Source: CAZPMT01 sp964587655 (GTDB taxonomy: Bacteria > Hydrogenedentota > Hydrogenedentia > Hydrogenedentales > SLHB01). From it: a stretch of DNA of 6,115 nt. A program made the translations under genes and the position numbers. The notes beneath the pieces are model-generated. The model was not told the DNA's origin. It saw only the letters and a list, made by a program, of their open reading frames with translations, and ran no database searches. The stretch spans positions 1 to 6,115 of the forward strand of contig CAZPMT010000194.1 in the NCBI GenBank assembly GCA_964587655.1, written 5' to 3'. Shown piece after piece: positions 1 to 5,329 of the stretch; position 1 is the stretch's first letter, and every line of letters starts with the position of its first letter.

Positions 1-310
1 CCGCCAGTTGGCCAATCAATTCCGGGCCGCCTGGGCCACCGATCTGGCCGACGCACTCGTCGAGAAGGGCATGGCGTTTCGTGACGCCCACGGGATTGTG
101 GGAAAGATCGTCTTGTATTGTTCGCGGCATGGCAGACGGCTGTCAGAACTGACCCTCGACGAGTTCCAGGCCTTCTCGCCGCTGTTTGACGGTGATGTCC
201 TGTCCGTCTTGGACGCGGGGGCCATCGTTAGACGGCGCGGCACCCCAGGCGGCACAGCTCCAAAGCAGGTGGCCGCCGCTCTGAAACGTGCCGGACGCGC
301 GGTCAAGTAA
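1..310 (+). CDS. argH: Argininosuccinate lyase, C-terminal part (5' end outside window)
   Basis: ArgH splits argininosuccinate into arginine and fumarate, the last step of arginine synthesis, in the cytoplasm. The reading frame is open from base 2 to a TAA at 308-310, giving about the last 102 residues of a protein that is normally around 460 long. Visible family signatures are the segment ATDLADALVEKGMAFRDAH, matching the conserved ATD-AD-LV-KG-PFR-AH block of the C-terminal domain, then LSELTLDEFQAFSPLF, and the GGTAP motif near the end. The catalytic serine loop lies upstream of the window. The TTG at base 8 is not a true start, because the frame continues leftward and the conserved family sequence extends further. 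The next gene starts 85 nt downstream on the same strand, so co-transcription is possible. The family assignment is from remembered conservation and is firm. Confidence 0.93.
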   Translation, partial: RQLANQFRAAWATDLADALVEKGMAFRDAHGIVGKIVLYCSRHGRRLSELTLDEFQAFSPLFDGDVLSVLDAGAIVRRRGTPGGTAPKQVAAALKRAGRAVK

Positions 311-395
311 CCGGATCAACAATGCTGTCATGCCCAAGATTCGGGCTTGAATAATATGGTATAGTCTCTTGTGCTCGGAGATAGGACCTCATAAG

Positions 396-1910
396 ATGGC
401 TGAAGACACGAAGATCCTGGTTGTCGACGATGAAATCGTGATCCGCGCCTTGCTGGTCGATATCCTGACTGAGGAAGGCTATCAGGTCGATACGGCCTCC
501 AATGCGCGCGCGGCCCTCGAGTTGCTTAAGAACCCCGGCGACTTCGTGATCCTTTTCACCGACATCATGATGCCGGAGATGAACGGGATCGAGCTTGTCC
601 GCGAGGCGCGCAAGGTGGCGCCGTCGGTGATCCCGATCGTGATGACGGCCTTTGCGACCCTCGAAACGGCCCGGGCGGCGGTCAAAGAGGGCGCGTACGA
701 TTACGTGCTCAAGCCCTTCAGCCTCAGCGAAATCAAACTCTCGGTCACCAACGCCATCGAGCGGCATCGGCTCGAGCAGGACAACGCGCGCCTTCGCGAG
801 ATAACGGAACTGTTCAACATCAGCGAGTCCATCGCGGCCGTCCGCGACGAGCGGCAACTGCTGGACTTCGTGCTTCACGCGGCGCTCGAGCGGGTCGGCG
901 CGGAGCGCGGCTCACTGATGATCATGACGCCGGACGGGCGCGCGCTCGAAGTCGCCGTCAGCGTCGGAATCGCCGAGGAAGACGCCAAGACGGTCGTGGA
1001 AGTCGGCACCGGCATTTCCGGATGGGTCGCACAGCACGCCCGCCCGTTGCTGATCGAGAACATCCACGAAAACCCGGGCGTGGTCGAGATGAGCCGCCGA
1101 CTGCAGGACCCGTCCTTCATTTGCGTCCCGCTGGAACGCAAGCAGCCCCCGGTGTACGAGGCGCTTTCTTCCGGCATCGAGTTCCCCAATGTCTTGGGCG
1201 TGCTAAACGTCAACAGGAAGAAAGCGGGCCGCCAGTTCACGGAAAGCGACCTCAAGATCCTGAGTATCATCGCCAACCACGCCGCCGCGGCTCTCGAAAA
1301 CGTCCGGCTCATCAAGAACGTCGAGGACGCGCACCTCGCCACCCTCCAATCCATGGCGCTGCTCCTCGAAGCGAAGGATGCCTACACACACGGCCACAGC
1401 GAGCGCGTCCGGAGCTATTCTCTGATGGCCGCGCGGAAGATGGGCATGCCCGAACAGGACATCGATGTCCTGCGAGTGGCCGCGCCGCTGCACGACCTCG
1501 GCAAGATTGGAATCACGGACAACTTGCTCAACAAGGACGGAGCGCCAACCTCCGACGAATGGGACATGATAAAGAAGCATCCCATTCTAGGTTATGACGT
1601 CCTCGTGCCCGTTCGGCTCCTGACCAAGGAGCACCTGAACCTCGTCCGGGGCCATCATGAAAGAATGGACGGCACCGGATACCCGGACGGTCTCAAAGGC
1701 GATCAGATTCCTCCCGCCACCCACGTTATCATCGTAGCGGATGCATATGACGCCATGTCCAGCGACCGCGCCTACCGTCCTGCCCTCTCCCCTGAGAAGA
1801 TCATCGCGCAGCTCCGGCGTTTCTCCGGCAGCCAATTCAGTCCGGATGTCGCCGAGACTTTCGTCAATATGATCGAGAACGGCGAAGTCCCGCAGCAGAC
1901 AAAAGGCTGA
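396..1910 (+). CDS. Response regulator with REC, GAF and HD-GYP domains (probable cyclic-di-GMP phosphodiesterase)
   Basis: A 504-residue cytoplasmic signalling protein. Residues ~5-122 form a receiver domain: acidic pocket D11/D12, phospho-acceptor D56 in FTDIMMPEMNG, T84 and K106 in LKPF. A helical linker leads to a GAF domain (~150-310), a likely small-ligand or dimer module. Residues ~315-495 form an HD-GYP domain with intact metal and catalytic residues: H334, the H366-D367 pair in HDLGKIG, H395, H420-H421, the complete HHERMDGTGYP motif (420-430) and D449. HD-GYP domains hydrolyse cyclic-di-GMP, so activity is expected, tuned by phosphorylation of D56 by an unseen kinase. I chose ATG 396, with AGGA at 383-386 nine bases upstream, over an in-frame TTG at 369, because the receiver starts straight after it (MAEDTKILVVDDE). 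The partner kinase is not adjacent. The stop codon lies inside the heptad repeat array. Confidence 0.95.
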   Translation: MAEDTKILVVDDEIVIRALLVDILTEEGYQVDTASNARAALELLKNPGDFVILFTDIMMPEMNGIELVREARKVAPSVIPIVMTAFATLETARAAVKEGAYDYVLKPFSLSEIKLSVTNAIERHRLEQDNARLREITELFNISESIAAVRDERQLLDFVLHAALERVGAERGSLMIMTPDGRALEVAVSVGIAEEDAKTVVEVGTGISGWVAQHARPLLIENIHENPGVVEMSRRLQDPSFICVPLERKQPPVYEALSSGIEFPNVLGVLNVNRKKAGRQFTESDLKILSIIANHAAAALENVRLIKNVEDAHLATLQSMALLLEAKDAYTHGHSERVRSYSLMAARKMGMPEQDIDVLRVAAPLHDLGKIGITDNLLNKDGAPTSDEWDMIKKHPILGYDVLVPVRLLTKEHLNLVRGHHERMDGTGYPDGLKGDQIPPATHVIIVADAYDAMSSDRAYRPALSPEKIIAQLRRFSGSQFSPDVAETFVNMIENGEVPQQTKG

Positions 1911-1966
1911 AGGCTGTAGGAAAACAACATACCTACAGCCTACAGCCCTCAACCTACAGCCTTTAC
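1900..1966. repeat. Inverted array of 7-bp repeats at the end of the HD-GYP gene
   Basis: Left arm heptads are CAAAAGG (1900), CTGAAGG (1907) and CTGTAGG (1914). After an 11-nt spacer (1921-1931) the right arm reads CCTACAG (1932), CCTACAG (1939), CCCTCAA (1946), CCTACAG (1953) and CCTTTAC (1960), all in strict 7-base phase. CTGTAGG is the exact reverse complement of CCTACAG. A 10-bp perfect stem forms between 1911-1920 and 1932-1941, and an alternative 11-bp stem between 1910-1920 and 1953-1963. The left arm overlaps the last codons and the TGA (1908-1910) of the upstream gene. It may act as a terminator or 3' mRNA stabiliser; there is no T-run after either stem. The repeat itself is seen directly; the role is inferred. 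Confidence 0.85.
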
Positions 1967-2004
1967 GTGCGTCCTGCACTTGCGACAGGTTTTCAGCCCA
2001 GGAC

Positions 2005-2032
2005 TAAAGCCCGTATGCTGAAATGCCGATAA
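2005..2032 (+). promoter_or_regulatory. Sigma-28 (FliA) type promoter upstream of the FlgM-like gene
   Basis: TAAAG at 2005-2009 and an exact GCCGATAA at 2025-2032 match the flagellar sigma-28 consensus (TAAA, about 15 bases, GCCGATAA). The spacer here between TAAA and GCCGATAA is 16. Transcription would begin near 2040, leaving a ~38-nt leader with an AGGAG site at 2066-2070. I found no other GCCGATAA in the window. Placement directly ahead of a flgM-like gene is what sigma-28/FlgM feedback would predict. Confidence 0.75.
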
Positions 2033-2077
2033 ACTAGGTAGAAAAAGGTCCAGGAACTGAGATTTAGGAGAACGATT

Positions 2078-2410
2078 ATGGTTGGCTTAAGAGAGATCGG
2101 TGGAATCGCCGAATCCGCCAACCCTACGCCGGTTGTCGAGCGCAAGAGCCCGCCTCCAGACAAGGTCGCGACCGTCCGCGACGGCGTCAAACTCAGTCGC
2201 GACGCCACGGAACTGGCGGCCCTAGTAGGGAAGATTCGCGAGTCCGAACAGCAGGACAAGGTCCATGCTGATCGCGTCGCGGGCATACGCAAGGCGCTCG
2301 AAAAGGGGACGTACCGGCTGCAAGAGGTTGTGCTCAGGGTGGCGGCGCGGATTAACAGGTACATCAACACCGATCCGAAACAGGCGGCACAGCAGCCGCG
2401 CACGCCTTAG
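2078..2410 (+). CDS. flgM: FlgM-like anti-sigma-28 factor
   Basis: FlgM binds flagellar sigma-28 (FliA) and holds it inactive until the hook-basal body is finished, when FlgM is exported through the flagellar channel. This 110-residue protein has the family layout: a Pro/Ser/Lys-rich, probably disordered N-terminus (1-35), then VRDGVKLSRDATELAAL (about 43-59) matching the D-V-LS--A-EL block, and a C-terminal sigma-binding region with ADRVAGIRKALEKGTYRLQ (about 64-85) matching the RV--I-+-I--GTY motif, followed by a helix. The start is supported by AGGAG at 2066-2070, 7 nt before ATG, and by a sigma-28-like promoter. The last ~12 residues are a Gln/Pro tail beyond the family core. No other flagellar gene lies in the window, so it is an orphan member of its regulon here. 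The family call rests on motif memory but is supported by the promoter. Confidence 0.85.
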   Translation: MVGLREIGGIAESANPTPVVERKSPPPDKVATVRDGVKLSRDATELAALVGKIRESEQQDKVHADRVAGIRKALEKGTYRLQEVVLRVAARINRYINTDPKQAAQQPRTP

Positions 2411-2611
2411 CGACAAGCATTTCGGACCGTTCGAGGCGCACTGACACTGCGTCCGCCCAATCCCCATTCGTTGCAGAAACCAGCAGCTTGAGTCGCGAGC
2501 GCCACTTGATCCGGTTGCTGGCCAACACGTATCGTCAATCACTCAGCGTATCAGCGGTGTCGATTGCTTCGTGGGTAGACGCCGGGTGTCACAGAACGAC
2601 GAGGTGCCTTC
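2411..2611. other. Spacer with no supportable gene
   Basis: This 200-nt stretch between the FlgM-like gene and the transposase remnant shows no open frame with a ribosome binding site and no strong hairpin followed by a T-run. It is probably partly degenerate sequence of the element whose right part follows: the frame of the remnant is closed by a TAG at about 2574-2576, and I could not recognise transposase catalytic motifs (HUH, catalytic Tyr) upstream in any frame. Confidence 0.4.
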
Positions 2612-2854
2612 ATGCAGACCAGAACGACACGGCGCGGGTTCATCCTCGCTGGCGCGCATGGGGCCTATGCGGACCGGCTGGCGCTGAAGGACCTGTTTGG
2701 CGGCGTCCCGCGGCGGGCGAGCGACAAACGGAACGCGTGCATTGCACACGCCTATCTTGAGCACGGCTACACCATGAAACAGATAGCCGCCTTCCTTGGT
2801 TTGCACTATAGCAGCGTGAGCGTTATTATACATAAGGCCGAGCGAGAAACCTGA
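2612..2854 (+). pseudogene. C-terminal remnant of a REP-associated (Y1 family) transposase
   Basis: The 80-residue frame carries the segment AYADRLALKDLFGG and then ACIAHAYLEHGYTMKQIAAFLGLHYSSVS (about residues 42-70). This is the DnaA-like helix-turn-helix tail (A-x-x-EHGYTxKxIAxxLGLHYSTVS) often found at the C-terminus of Y1/RAYT transposases. The catalytic domain, with its His-hydrophobic-His motif and nucleophilic Tyr (normally ~150 residues upstream), is absent, and the frame is closed by TAG a dozen codons upstream. There is no convincing ribosome binding site before ATG 2612. It is therefore best read as a decayed fragment; a free-standing small DNA-binding protein is possible but less likely. 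A motif like a transposon end follows its stop. Confidence 0.7.
2801..2829 (+). promoter_or_regulatory. Candidate sigma-70 type promoter inside the transposase remnant
   Basis: TTGCAC (2801-2806) and TATTAT (2824-2829) are separated by exactly 17 bases, giving a usable -35/-10 pair with a strong -10 and a weak -35 (3 of 6). It would start transcription near 2836 and drive the lipoprotein gene at 2914. This is inference only. Confidence 0.3.
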
Positions 2855-2855
2855 T

Positions 2856-2873
2856 AATTCAAGACCTGACCCC
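2856..2873. repeat. Probable right end of the RAYT-type element
   Basis: AATTCAAGACCTGACCCC begins one base after the stop codon of the transposase remnant. From memory, this sequence recurs after transposase genes with this HTH tail in unrelated genomes, as an end sequence. The matching inverted copy expected at a left end (GGGGTCAGGTCTTGAATT) is not present upstream in this window, consistent with loss of the left part. Confidence 0.5.
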
Positions 2874-2913
2874 ATATGACCACATGCCCACACAACATGA
2901 AAGGAACATCAAC

Positions 2914-3315
2914 ATGAAGACATCAACTGGATTGATCGTGGCGCTCCTGGTGTGCGCACTGGTAGGCATCGGTGCGCTCGGATGCAACACCGTTAGAGGC
3001 GCGGGAAAGGACATCGAAAAAGGCGGCAAAGGCATTCAACACGCAGCCGAGAACGCCCAAAAGGGAAACGAGCATCAAAGGCCGCACACGATTACGGCGT
3101 CGGCGGAGTCGGGCGGCTCGATTAGTCCGTCGGGCAGCACCAGCGTGTCTTACGGGTCGAGCCGGACGTTCACGGTCAAGGCGAACAGGGGCTACCATGT
3201 GGCGGACGTGCTGGTTGACGGCAAGTCCGTGGGCGCGGTTAGCCGTCATACGTTCGACAACGTGACCGCAAATCACACGATTTCAGCGTTGTTTACCGTG
3301 AATCCGAGGCGATGA
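2914..3315 (+). CDS. Entericidin-like lipoprotein fused to an InlB-type repeat domain
   Basis: A 133-residue lipoprotein. Residues 1-23 are a signal peptide ending in a lipobox-like GALG before C24, so the mature protein should be lipid-anchored. Residues 24-50 (CNTVRGAGKDIEKGGKGIQ and on) match the entericidin A/B family, whose members are tiny lipoproteins of about 40-50 residues linked to stationary phase and lysis. After a short linker, residues ~57-127 form a second module with GGSISPSGSTSVSYGSS, VDGKSVGAV, YTF-like HTFDNV and ANHTISALF, matching the divergent InlB B-repeat (Flg_new_2) family of extracellular beta domains. The start is ATG 2914 with AAGGA at 2901-2905, 8 nt upstream; an in-frame ATG at 2884 lacks such a site and would displace the signal peptide. 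The fusion is unusual; role unknown, presumably envelope-exposed. Confidence 0.85.
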   Translation: MKTSTGLIVALLVCALVGIGALGCNTVRGAGKDIEKGGKGIQHAAENAQKGNEHQRPHTITASAESGGSISPSGSTSVSYGSSRTFTVKANRGYHVADVLVDGKSVGAVSRHTFDNVTANHTISALFTVNPRR

Positions 3316-3450
3316 GAACGCGGTCGACGACACCTAAGGGAAATGGACGGCGCAGTTCTCTGGTTACATGGACAACGGCTCTGTTGAGCCCAGCTCCAGT
3401 AGCAGAGAAACTGCTCCGGAATAGACGAACTGGAGTATAGGAGAAGAGCA
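3316..3450 (+). promoter_or_regulatory. Hairpin-rich leader before the DUF5670-like gene
   Basis: This spacer can fold into GGCTC-TGTT-GAGCC (3377-3390) and then a nested structure. CTCCAGT (3394-3400) pairs with ACTGGAG (3429-3435) around AGCAG (3401-3405) / CTGCT (3411-3415), loop AGAAA. The outer stem ends 3 nt before the ribosome binding site AGGAG (3439-3443). No T-run follows, so a simple terminator is unlikely; a leader that shapes translation or stability is possible. Confidence 0.45.
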
Positions 3451-3600
3451 ATGCTCGAGACATTAGTGGTCATCCTGATCGTCCTGTGGCTACTCGGCTT
3501 GGTCACGTCGTATACGATGGGCGGGTTAATTCACGCGCTCTTGGTCATCGCGGTCATCGTGATACTGCTTCGCGTCATTCGAGGCCGAAGGGCCCTGTAG
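3451..3600 (+). CDS. Small membrane protein, Lmo0937/DUF5670-like
   Basis: A 49-residue protein with AGGAG (3439-3443) 7 nt before ATG. Two hydrophobic segments, about residues 4-19 (TLVVILIVLWLLGLVT) and 25-42 (GLIHALLVIAVIVILLRV), are joined by a short turn containing SYTMGG, and the chain ends in a basic tail RGRRAL. This is the layout and wording (VLWLLGLVT--T-GG-IH-LLVIA) of the Lmo0937/DUF5670 family of inner-membrane proteins, whose function is unknown; they are often found among stress-related small genes. It sits between an entericidin-like lipoprotein and another small membrane protein on the same strand. Despite its length the call is good, because start, ribosome binding site and family pattern agree. 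Confidence 0.85.
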   Translation: MLETLVVILIVLWLLGLVTSYTMGGLIHALLVIAVIVILLRVIRGRRAL

Positions 3601-3604
3601 CGAT

Positions 3605-3650
3605 CGAGGAATGGTTCCTCGTAGCGGGGCGCTGACCGGAGCGTTCCCGC
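3605..3650 (+). terminator. Two consecutive hairpins just after the DUF5670-like gene
   Basis: CGAGGAA-TGG-TTCCTCG (3605-3621) is a perfect 7-bp hairpin starting 5 nt after the stop codon. It is followed by GCGGG (3624-3628)/CCCGC (3646-3650) enclosing CGCT (3630-3633)/AGCG (3640-3643). No T-run follows, so it is either a non-canonical terminator or a 3' stabilising structure. Confidence 0.45.
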
Positions 3651-3735
3651 GGTTTGCAGTACCGGTTGTGCTGGTTGTTCTCTGTCGCGCCGCCCGCGGC
3701 GGGGATTCGCGTGTTTCTTAACGGGAGAAGAAGAG

Positions 3736-3963
3736 ATGAATGCATACATGATGGTGGCGATCGTGCTGATCGTGGCCGGCATCCTGGGTCTGGTGTATGG
3801 CCAGTTCAGCTACACCAAGGAGTCGCAAGGCGCCAAGCTGGGCCCGATCGAACTGACGATTAAGGAGAAGCAGACGGTCAACGTTCCCATCTGGGCCGGT
3901 GCGGGATCCATAGTCGTGGGCGCTGGGATGTTGGTGTTTGCGCTCAAGAAGACACAAGCGTAG
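3736..3963 (+). CDS. Small two-helix membrane protein of unknown function
   Basis: A 75-residue protein. Residues 5-22 (MMVAIVLIVAGILGLVYG) and 52-70 (IWAGAGSIVVGAGMLVFAL) are membrane segments. Between them lies a ~28-residue charged loop with FSYTKESQGAKLGPIELTIKEKQTVNVP, and the C-terminus is KKTQA. GGGAG at 3723-3727 lies 8 nt before ATG. Similar proteins with a KLGP-E-----K loop and two helices are, as I recall, commonly annotated only as hypothetical or as DUF3185-like; I am not certain of the family name. It is the third small envelope gene in a row on this strand, pointing to a shared stress or envelope role. By the positive-inside rule, the basic C-terminus suggests both ends in the cytoplasm and the loop outside. 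Confidence 0.8.
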   Translation: MNAYMMVAIVLIVAGILGLVYGQFSYTKESQGAKLGPIELTIKEKQTVNVPIWAGAGSIVVGAGMLVFALKKTQA

Positions 3964-3966
3964 ATA

Positions 3967-3988
3967 GACGCGGCGCCTTCGCCCCGTC
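3967..3988 (+). terminator. Hairpin shortly after the two-helix membrane protein gene
   Basis: GACG-C-GGCG-CCTT-CGCC-C-CGTC forms 8 base pairs with one C/C mismatch and a 4-nt loop, 3 nt after the stop codon. It is followed by an A-rich stretch rather than T, so termination is not assured. Confidence 0.4.
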
Positions 3989-4064
3989 GAAAAAGCAGTT
4001 GAAAACCGCTTCGGCCTCCCCTGGTAAGAGTGATATTGATGATGAGGTCCTTGATCAACGCAAG

Positions 4065-4069
4065 AGGAG
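4065..4069 (+). promoter_or_regulatory. Ribosome binding site that decides a GTG start
   Basis: AGGAG lies 8 nt before GTG 4078. The longer frame beginning at ATG 4030 would place a charged 16-residue stretch before the signal peptide and has no comparable site, so GTG is preferred. Confidence 0.75.
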
Positions 4070-4077
4070 AATTGACT

Positions 4078-5037
4078 GTGAAAAAGGCAAGCTGGTTTCA
4101 CGCGAGCGGCGCCGTGTGCGCGCTTATGGTCTTGTGCCTGTCGGCCACGTTCAGCTACGGGGCGGTCACGGCAGATCCCACGAAAGCAACCTTCACGTCG
4201 CCGCAACAGTCGGCCACCATCAAGCTGACGAAAGATGGGGCGCCAATTCCTGCAAAGGACATCCGCGGTTGGCAGTTCCTTGCCAGCGGTCACGACTACA
4301 AGCACATGCTGGCCGTGGAAAAGATGGACGGGGCGCTCAAGATTGCGCCGAGCAAGACTCTCGAGGTGGGCAGTTACGATCTGAACATCGAGACCGCGCA
4401 AGGTTCCGTGATCGTGCAGGTGTTTGCCCCGCTCAGCGACCTGCCCGATATCGTCGAGAAGACTGCGGCACTCACGGGGCAGTCCGAGAAAGAGATCGAG
4501 AAGAAAATGGGGGTGGCGAGTGCCGCCGGGCGCGAGGAAACCCAGATCGACATGGTGCCCCCAGTATATTATGAGGGCCAGACGCTCAAACTCACCATGG
4601 CGGCTAATCCGGTTCCCGGACACACTTATACGTTGTTCATGAACGGAGATCTGGTGGCGGAGGGGCCGGAACAGAACGCGCTCACTTACACTTTCAAGGA
4701 GCCGGGCGAGTACGTCCTCACCTACATTGAGACAGAGAAGGCAGACGGAAAGACGGTTGCCGTGGCGCGCGCCAGGGCGCACACCAGGGTCGTGCCCGTG
4801 CCTGGGGTGCCGGCCGAAGTCGCCGTCAACACCGAAATGGAGTTTGCGCCGCCTCCCGGTTACCAGAAACATACCTGGCGCATCGATGGCCAGGAAGTCT
4901 CCACGGAACCCGCCCTGAAACACTCATTCAAGAAGCCGGGCGTCCATACAGTCGAGTGTCTGGCATCATCCCCCAACGAGGGACCCGCGCAAAGCTTCCT
5001 GCGTATCCGGTACAACACGACTGTCAATCAGAAATAG
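4078..5037 (+). CDS. Secreted protein with three probable beta-sandwich modules
   Basis: A 319-residue protein starting at GTG. Residues 1-29 form a Sec signal peptide (KK, then a hydrophobic core ~9-24, cleavage near SYGA). Module 1 (~30-125) is a beta-rich domain with TFTSPQQSATIKLTKDG and LEVGSYDLNIETAQGSVIVQVF. A charged amphipathic helix (~127-152, SDLPDIVEKTAALTG then KEIEKKMG) follows. Modules 2 (~165-250) and 3 (~252-319) both carry the PKD/Ig-like pattern in which a hydrophobic strand follows a proline-glycine turn: YTFKEPGEYVLTYIE and HSFKKPGVHTVECLAS. There is no C-terminal anchor, lipobox or sorting signal, so a free periplasmic or released protein is likely. I do not recognise the family. 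It follows the small envelope genes with a 114-nt spacer. Confidence 0.75.
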   Translation: MKKASWFHASGAVCALMVLCLSATFSYGAVTADPTKATFTSPQQSATIKLTKDGAPIPAKDIRGWQFLASGHDYKHMLAVEKMDGALKIAPSKTLEVGSYDLNIETAQGSVIVQVFAPLSDLPDIVEKTAALTGQSEKEIEKKMGVASAAGREETQIDMVPPVYYEGQTLKLTMAANPVPGHTYTLFMNGDLVAEGPEQNALTYTFKEPGEYVLTYIETEKADGKTVAVARARAHTRVVPVPGVPAEVAVNTEMEFAPPPGYQKHTWRIDGQEVSTEPALKHSFKKPGVHTVECLASSPNEGPAQSFLRIRYNTTVNQK

Positions 5038-5062
5038 CGCGAAACAGATGAGGGATTGAGAG

Positions 5063-5230
5063 TTGAGAGCGGAACAATTAGAAACCTCTTGGAGCATTCC
5101 AGCCTCCGAAGTGCTTGAGCAGGTTCAAACGAAGCCACAGGGGCTGGCCAAGAGCGAGGTGGCCGCGCGGCAAAAACGCTATGGTTCCGACCTCGTGTTG
5201 CGATCTCAAGATATCCGGTTTTATGTGTGA
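5063..5230 (+). pseudogene. Truncated N-terminus of a P-type cation-transporting ATPase
   Basis: The frame reads 55 residues from a TTG (AGGGA at 5051-5055, 7 nt upstream). It contains W10, SEVLEQVQTKPQGLAKSEVAARQKRYGSDLV (residues ~15-45), the cation-ATPase N-terminal domain pattern: W, then EVL--L-T---GL---E---R---YG-N-L. Full-length members have about 850-900 residues with eight to ten membrane helices. Here the family match ends around residue 46, and a TGA stops the frame at 5228-5230 without any membrane helix or the DKTGT phosphorylation motif. No continuation is visible downstream. It is most likely a deletion remnant; whether the 55-residue stub is still translated is unknown. Confidence 0.7.
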
Positions 5231-5270
5231 TCCCGGGCTTAACGATATGTTTGGGTTCCTATATTCGCAG

Positions 5271-5283
5271 GCGCACGTTGCGC
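5271..5283. other. Small hairpin between ATPase stub and microprotein
   Basis: GCGCA-CGT-TGCGC is a perfect 5-bp stem with a 3-nt loop in the 99-nt spacer ahead of the microprotein. It may be chance; it is noted because the spacer otherwise holds only a weak TATATT (5260-5265) -10-like box. Confidence 0.25.
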
Positions 5284-5329
5284 TGACGGTTCGTATAGAT
5301 GGCGACAAAGCAAGAAAAGGAGAGAAGAA

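Noticed and set aside
333..346. GCCC-N7-GGGC inverted repeat after argH as a terminator
   Set aside because: Only 4 bp of stem and no T-run; too weak to call.
352..365. TAATAT and TATAGT as -10 boxes for the HD-GYP gene
   Set aside because: No -35 match at suitable spacing; transcription from the argH side cannot be excluded.
303..878. A 191-codon open frame on the - strand
   Set aside because: It lies opposite the receiver and GAF domains of the response regulator and has no recognisable motif.
1900..1966. CRISPR array
   Set aside because: The repeat unit is 7 bp with no spacers and the copies are in inverted arms; no cas genes are present.
3999..4574. A 191-codon + frame overlapping the secreted protein's start
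   Set aside because: Low-complexity Arg/Gly/His-rich translation in the wrong frame; the frame with GTG 4078 has the ribosome binding site and signal peptide.
3718..4923. A 401-codon open frame on the - strand
   Set aside because: It is antisense to the secreted protein, which has a signal peptide, a ribosome binding site and domain patterns; the - frame is His/Arg-rich without motifs, typical of a GC-rich shadow frame.
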